Source of the DNA: Mycobacterium sp. 852014-52450_SCH5900713
GTDB lineage: Bacteria; Actinomycetota; Actinomycetes; Mycobacteriales; Mycobacteriaceae
DNA: 64,000 nt
Reading direction: 5' to 3'
Assembly: GCF_001667075.1 (NCBI RefSeq)
Contig: NZ_LZIL01000009.1
Location: 120,853-184,852 of the forward strand
A program made the position numbers and the translations under genes. Within the stretch, counting starts at the first letter, position 1, and each line of letters starts with the position of its first letter. The notes below the pieces were generated by a model. It made no database searches and was not told where the DNA came from. It saw only the letters and a list, made by a program, of their open reading frames with translations. Shown piece by piece: positions 60,280 through 64,000 of the stretch.

Positions 60280-60538
60280 ATTTCTAACCAATAGAGTTGC
60301 ACGAAACGCTCGGCCGGTCAATGCTGGCCGGCGGGGCCGCGCCCGGCACCGGCGCCGTGCGCCCGCCCGGCCGGCGGAAACAGCCGCCTGCCAGCAAGAA
60401 CGTCGTCGGCGATGCCGGAGTCCTGCGCGACGCGGGCAGTCGCCGCAGCGCATAGTCGCTCGGACGCGGGCAAATTACGGGCACGCTCCGGCGTTTGTCA
60501 GCCGATGAACACCGGCCGCGGCGTCCGCTGGATGTTGA

Positions 60539-60565
60539 TTCTCGCTTGGCGAGAAGATAGTTTTC
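60539..60565. promoter_or_regulatory. composite inverted repeat and weak GAGAAT-like site
   Basis: TTCTCGC-TTG-GCGAGAA (60539-60555) is a perfect 7-base inverted repeat built from the same half-sites in reversed orientation. It overlaps GAGAAGATAGTTTTC (60551-60565), a decayed version of the GAGAAT operator. Both lie about 90 bp upstream of the amidohydrolase start. It may be a second binding site of the same regulator or another one. Confidence 0.45.
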
Positions 60566-60654
60566 ATTTTAGTGATCTTGGCACGGGACAGCGATTCGCC
60601 GAGGCTGCGTGGGAGCGGAATCGAATAGACGAACCCGACGGAAGGGCAACGGCC

Positions 60655-61953
60655 ATGAACAAAGAAGACATGATCCTGATCAGCGTCGACGACCACACCG
60701 TCGAGCCGCCCGACATGTTCAAGAACCACCTGTCGAAGAAGTACCAGGACGACGCGCCGCGGCTGGTGCACAACGCAGACGGCTCGGACATGTGGAAGTT
60801 CCGCGACACGGTCATCCCGAACGTGGCATTGAACGCGGTCGCCGGACGGCCGAAGGAGGAGTACGGCATCGAGCCGACTGGGCTCGACGAGATCCGGCCG
60901 GGTTGTTACAACGTCGACGAGCGCGTCAAGGACATGAACGCCGGCGGCATCCTGGCCTCGATCTGCTTCCCCTCCTTCCCGGGCTTCGCCGGGCGGCTGT
61001 TCGCCACCGACGACCATGATTTCTCGATCGCGCTGGTGCAGGCATACAACGACTGGCACATCGACGAGTGGTGCGGCGCCTACCCGGCGCGCTTCATCCC
61101 GATGGCGATCCCGGTGATCTGGGATGCGGAGGCGTGTGCCGCCGAGGTGCGCCGGGTGTCGAAAAAGGGCGTGCATGCGCTGACCTTCACCGAAAACCCG
61201 GCCGCGATGGGCTATCCCAGCTTCCACGACGAGTACTGGAACCCGCTGTGGAAAGCCTTGGTGGACACCGACACCGTGATGAACGTGCACATCGGTTCCT
61301 CGGGCCGGCTGGCGATCACCGCGCCGGATGCGCCGATGGACGTGATGATCACACTGCAGCCGATGAACATCGTGCAGGCCGCCGCGGACCTGCTCTGGTC
61401 GCGGCCGATCAAGGAATACCCGGACCTGAAGGTCGCGCTGTCCGAGGGCGGAACAGGCTGGATTCCCTACTTCCTGGAGCGCGCGGACCGGACCTTCGAG
61501 ATGCACTCCGCATGGACGCACCAGGACTTCAAAGGCAAGCTGCCCAGCGAGGTCTTCCGTGAGCACTTCCTGACCTGCTTCATCAGCGACAAGGTCGGCG
61601 TGGCGCTGCGCAATATGATCGGCATCGACAACATCTGCTGGGAAGCCGACTACCCGCACAGCGACTCGATGTGGCCGGGCGCGCCGGAAGAGCTATGGGA
61701 TGTGTTGTCCCTCAACGACGTTCCGGACGACGAAATCAACAAGATGACACATGAGAACGCCATGCGCTGGTACTCGTTCGACCCGTTCACCCACATTTCG
61801 CGCGAACAGGCGACGGTCGGTGCGCTACGCAAGGCCGCCGAGGGGCACGACGTGTCCATCAAGGCGCAGGGCCACGAAAAGGATGGCCGGGGCGGCTCGT
61901 CCTTCGCGGACTTCGCGGCTAATGCGAAGGCCCTTTCCGGCAACAAGGACTGA
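60655..61953 (+). CDS. amidohydrolase-2 family protein, paralogue of the one at 11871
   Basis: The 432-residue TIM-barrel protein has SVDDHTVEPPDMF near the N-terminus, MNVHIGSSG, LSEGGTGWIPYFLERADR and WEADYPHSDSMWP. It follows the 11871 protein almost segment by segment (including KLPSEVFREH and the C-terminal SFDPF region), so the two are paralogues. It ends with a Gly/Lys-rich tail. The open frame extends to 60412, but the ATG at 60655 follows GGAAGGG and matches the paralogue start. It lies downstream of operator-like repeats at 60539-60565. Family reactions are hydrolysis or non-oxidative decarboxylation. Confidence 0.86.
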   Translation: MNKEDMILISVDDHTVEPPDMFKNHLSKKYQDDAPRLVHNADGSDMWKFRDTVIPNVALNAVAGRPKEEYGIEPTGLDEIRPGCYNVDERVKDMNAGGILASICFPSFPGFAGRLFATDDHDFSIALVQAYNDWHIDEWCGAYPARFIPMAIPVIWDAEACAAEVRRVSKKGVHALTFTENPAAMGYPSFHDEYWNPLWKALVDTDTVMNVHIGSSGRLAITAPDAPMDVMITLQPMNIVQAAADLLWSRPIKEYPDLKVALSEGGTGWIPYFLERADRTFEMHSAWTHQDFKGKLPSEVFREHFLTCFISDKVGVALRNMIGIDNICWEADYPHSDSMWPGAPEELWDVLSLNDVPDDEINKMTHENAMRWYSFDPFTHISREQATVGALRKAAEGHDVSIKAQGHEKDGRGGSSFADFAANAKALSGNKD

Positions 61954-61967
61954 GGGTCCCCCGGTCC

Positions 61968-62029
61968 CGCGAGCAGACGCAAACTCGCATGACTCCGGTC
62001 GCGATTATGCGAGTTTGCGTCTGCTCGCG
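61968..62029. repeat. dispersed mycobacterial palindromic repeat, copy 2
   Basis: This is a perfect 23-bp inverted repeat (61968-61990 and 62007-62029, 16-base loop) with the core GCGAGCAGACGCAAA, shared with the copy at 18976. It lies in the 96-bp gap between the amidohydrolase and the next acyl-CoA dehydrogenase on the same strand. It would form a very stable hairpin in the transcript, so it may attenuate or process the mRNA as well as being a mobile-type small repeat. Confidence 0.85.
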
Positions 62030-62049
62030 CTGAAAGAGGAGGCGGCGCA

Positions 62050-63231
62050 ATGTCCAGCGTCGGAATGAACTTTGAGCTGACTGACGATCAGGAGCTGATC
62101 CGCCGGTCGGTCGCCGAGTTGGCGCGCAAGTTCGACGACCAGTACTGGATGGAAAAAGACCAGGCGCACGAATTTCCGACCGAGTTCTACGACGCCATCG
62201 CTCAGGGTGGCTGGCTGGGCATGACGATTCCTCCGGAATACGGTGGCCACGGCCTCGGAATCACCGAAGCCACCATCCTGCTCGAGGAGGTCGCCAAATC
62301 CGGCGGCGCCATGAACGCCGCCAGCTCGATCCATCTGTCCATCTTCGGCATGCAACCGGTGGTGGTGCACGGCTCCGACGAACTCAAGGCGCGCACGCTG
62401 CCCAAGGTCGCGACCGGCGAAGTGCACGTCTGCTTCGGCGTCACCGAACCTGGCGCCGGACTGGACACGTCGCGAATCACCACCTTCGCCAAGCGCGACG
62501 GCGATCGCTACATCGTCAACGGCCGGAAGGTGTGGATCTCCAAAGCGATGGAGTCCGACAAGATCCTGCTGCTGACGCGTACCCAGTCATATGAGGAAGT
62601 CACCAAGAAGACCGACGGGATGACGTTGTTCATCACCGACCTCGACCGCAGCAGGGTCGACATCCGCCCCATCCGCAAGATGGGCCGCAACGCCGTCAGC
62701 TCCAACGAATTGTTCATCGACAATCTCGAGGTGCCCGTCGAGGACCGAATCGGCGAGGAAGGCAAGGGCTTTCAGTACATTCTGGACGGCCTGAATCCGG
62801 AGCGGATGCTGATCGCCGCCGAGGCGCTCGGCATCGGCCGGGTGGCGCTGGACAAGGCGGTGAAATACGGCAACGAGCGTGAGGTGTTCGGCCGGCCCAT
62901 CGGCATGAACCAGGGCCTGCAGTTCCCGCTCGCCGACTCGCTGGCACGCCTGGACGCCGCCGAGCTGATGTTGCGCAAGGCCACCTGGTTGTATGACAAC
63001 GGCAAACCCTGTGGGCGCGAGGCGAATACGGCGAAATACCTGTGCGCCGATGCTGGCTTCACCGCCGCGGACCGGGCGTTGCAAACGCATGGTGGTATGG
63101 GATACGCGGAGGAATACCACATCACGCGCTACTTCCGCGAGGCCCGGCTGATGAAGATCGCGCCCGTCAGCCAGGAGATGATCCTGAACTTCCTGGGATC
63201 CAACGTTCTGAAGTTGCCGAGGAGCTATTGA
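62050..63231 (+). CDS. acyl-CoA dehydrogenase
   Basis: This 393-residue full-length acyl-CoA dehydrogenase starts MSSVGMNFELTDDQELIRRSVAELARKFDDQYW. It contains CFGVTEPGAGLDTSRITTFA, NGRKVWISKAMESDKILLLTRT and the QTHGGMGYAEEYHITRYFREARLMKIAPVSQEMILNFLGSNVL C-terminus. It resembles the single-chain type of medium or branched CoA dehydrogenases rather than the paired short/long chains elsewhere in the window. The ATG at 62050 has an AGAGGAGG site and lies just after the 61968 hairpin. The next gene overlaps its stop by 4 bp (TTGA). Confidence 0.88.
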   Translation: MSSVGMNFELTDDQELIRRSVAELARKFDDQYWMEKDQAHEFPTEFYDAIAQGGWLGMTIPPEYGGHGLGITEATILLEEVAKSGGAMNAASSIHLSIFGMQPVVVHGSDELKARTLPKVATGEVHVCFGVTEPGAGLDTSRITTFAKRDGDRYIVNGRKVWISKAMESDKILLLTRTQSYEEVTKKTDGMTLFITDLDRSRVDIRPIRKMGRNAVSSNELFIDNLEVPVEDRIGEEGKGFQYILDGLNPERMLIAAEALGIGRVALDKAVKYGNEREVFGRPIGMNQGLQFPLADSLARLDAAELMLRKATWLYDNGKPCGREANTAKYLCADAGFTAADRALQTHGGMGYAEEYHITRYFREARLMKIAPVSQEMILNFLGSNVLKLPRSY

Positions 63232-64000
63232 CCGCGCCCGGCGACCCCGTGCTGCTGTCGGAAGACCGCGCCGGAGTACGCACCCTGACCCTCAACCGTC
63301 CGCGCCGTAAGAACGCGATCAACCCCGAACTCTGGGTTGCGTTGCGCGACGCGCTGCACGCCGCCGGTCACGACCGCGGCGTGCGCGCGCTCGTGCTCGC
63401 CGGCTCCGGCGGCAGCTTCTGCTCCGGTGCCGACATTTCGGTCCCCGACGACATTCATCCGAATTACAAGCTGCAGCGGCTGACTGACGTCGCGCTGGAG
63501 CTGCACGAGCTTGCGATACCGACGATCGCCAAGGTGGCCGGAGTGGCCGTCGGGGCGGGCTGGAACCTCGCGCTCGGATGCGACTTCGTCGTCGCCACGC
63601 CGGAATCGACGTTCTGCCAGATCTTCTCCAAGCGGGGTCTGTCGATTGACCTCGGTGGTTCCTGGTTGTTGCCCAAACTCGTTGGCCTGCAACAGGCGAA
63701 GCGGCTCGCGCTGCTCGCCGAGACGATTGACGCCGGGGAGGCGTACGCGCTGAACCTGGTGACGTGGGTGGTGTCGGCGGCGGAGATCGACTCCTTCGTC
63801 GACGATCTCGCCGACCGGCTGGCGGCCGGTCCGCCGATCGCCCTCGCCCACACCAAGGCTCTGCTGAACGAGGGAGCCGACAGCACCTTGCGCGACGCGC
63901 TGGCCAACGAGGCCCGCGCTCAGGTGGGCAATTTCGCGACGGCGGACGCGGCCGCGGCGTATGCCGCTTTCGCGGAGCGGCGGGAGCCGTCGTTTACTGG
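63228..64000 (+). CDS. enoyl-CoA hydratase/isomerase (3' end outside window)
   Basis: This crotonase-fold gene has no stop codon inside the window. The TTG at 63228 overlaps the dehydrogenase stop (TTGA). Translation gives PVLLSEDRAGVRTLTLNRPRRKNAINPELW, then SGGSFCSGADISVP and VAGVAVGAGWNLALGCDFVVATPEST, the two oxyanion-hole regions. FCQIFSKRGLSIDLGGSWLLPKLVGLQQAKRLALLAE follows. The last visible residues are AERREPSFTG, close to the usual C-terminus, so only a few residues are missing. With the preceding dehydrogenase it forms another dehydrogenation and hydration pair. Confidence 0.88.
   Translation, partial: MTAPGDPVLLSEDRAGVRTLTLNRPRRKNAINPELWVALRDALHAAGHDRGVRALVLAGSGGSFCSGADISVPDDIHPNYKLQRLTDVALELHELAIPTIAKVAGVAVGAGWNLALGCDFVVATPESTFCQIFSKRGLSIDLGGSWLLPKLVGLQQAKRLALLAETIDAGEAYALNLVTWVVSAAEIDSFVDDLADRLAAGPPIALAHTKALLNEGADSTLRDALANEARAQVGNFATADAAAAYAAFAERREPSFT

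Larger units (their letters stand above)
60221..60654. other. 434-bp divergent control region
   Basis: No credible gene is seen here. The left end (60265) holds a strong GAGAAT operator for the Rieske operon, and the right end (60539-60565) holds a TTCTCGC-TTG-GCGAGAA repeat and a weaker GAGAAT-like site before the amidohydrolase at 60655. The central part (about 60300-60480) is GC-rich and non-coding as far as I can tell. Short open frames on the minus strand lack recognisable content. It probably contains the promoters of both divergent operons. Confidence 0.6.

Noticed and set aside
60284..60484. Possible small minus-strand gene in the 434-bp divergent region
   Set aside because: Pro/Arg-rich translation without domain or ribosome site, typical of random frames in GC-rich DNA.
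1..64000. CRISPR array, tRNA or rRNA genes, prophage or insertion sequence
   Set aside because: No spaced repeat array, cloverleaf-like segment, transposase or integrase sequence was recognised in the window.

Overview
The window looks like a chromosomal segment of a non-tuberculous Mycobacterium. It is GC-rich, with many GTG and TTG starts and overlapping stop/start junctions. It is packed with fadD, fadE and ech-type lipid genes, F420/LLM-type oxidoreductases and a mycofactocin-type SDR. It also carries a close relative of the mycobacterial multicopper oxidase MmcO and two copies of a GCGAGCAGACGCAAA palindrome that I recognise as mycobacterial. I cannot name the species. No rRNA, tRNA, CRISPR, transposase, integrase or phage gene was seen.

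Layout. (1) 0-5.7 kb: 3' part of a UvrA-like ATPase, a CocE-type hydrolase divergent from a TetR with a 20-bp palindrome between them, a secreted VanX-like D,D-dipeptidase and a methyltransferase. (2) 5.8-9.8 kb: a four-gene operon for a B12-dependent acyl-CoA mutase (separate large and small subunits), an LLM oxidoreductase and a class III CoA-transferase. (3) 9.8-11.8 kb: LysR and a divergent NAD(P)-binding protein. (4) 11.9-21.2 kb: acyl-CoA catabolism, with ferredoxin, amidohydrolase, acyl-CoA ligase, a short/long acyl-CoA dehydrogenase pair, enoyl-CoA hydratase, a hydrolase, thiolase and a MeaB-type GTPase. (5) 21.3-24.2 kb: an orphan TPP-dependent E1-alpha-like protein and a NarL-type two-component system. 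(6) 24.3-35.9 kb: an IclR-flanked aromatic ring-cleavage operon (MhpC, MhpA and MhpB-like, a KstD-like dehydrogenase, LLM oxidoreductase, SDR, cyclase-family protein, hydrolase). (7) 35.9-38.4 kb: multicopper oxidase and an NmrA-like protein. (8) 38.5-50.2 kb: an SDR and a PAS protein, then a nine-gene operon of TetR, ferredoxin, P450, amidohydrolase, two M24-fold proteins, crotonase, a double CoA-transferase and an SDR. (9) 50.2-64 kb: two SDRs, a TetR, four acyl-CoA dehydrogenases, a second type of amidohydrolase, a Rieske oxygenase operon, another amidohydrolase and an enoyl-CoA hydratase cut by the window end.

Regulation is the most informative signal. A 15-bp palindrome, GAGAAT-N3-ATTCTC, recurs at 13853, 19074, 52033, 52885 and 60265, with weaker copies at 26674 and 60551. 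It always lies just upstream of catabolic genes and once between a TetR gene and a divergent acyl-CoA dehydrogenase gene. This defines a candidate regulon spread over nearly 50 kb. It joins a Rieske oxygenase, a 2Fe-2S ferredoxin, an acyl-CoA ligase, dehydrogenases, a thiolase, a mycofactocin-type SDR and two paralogous amidohydrolases into one probable pathway. A second palindrome, TTAAnTCAA-N4-TTGAnTTAA, occurs at 38521 and 40201 and ties the SDR at 38570 to the TetR-led P450 operon. Together the modules look like inducible routes for degrading a cyclic (terpenoid, steroid-like or aromatic) carbon source to CoA esters. The substrates cannot be read from the sequence.
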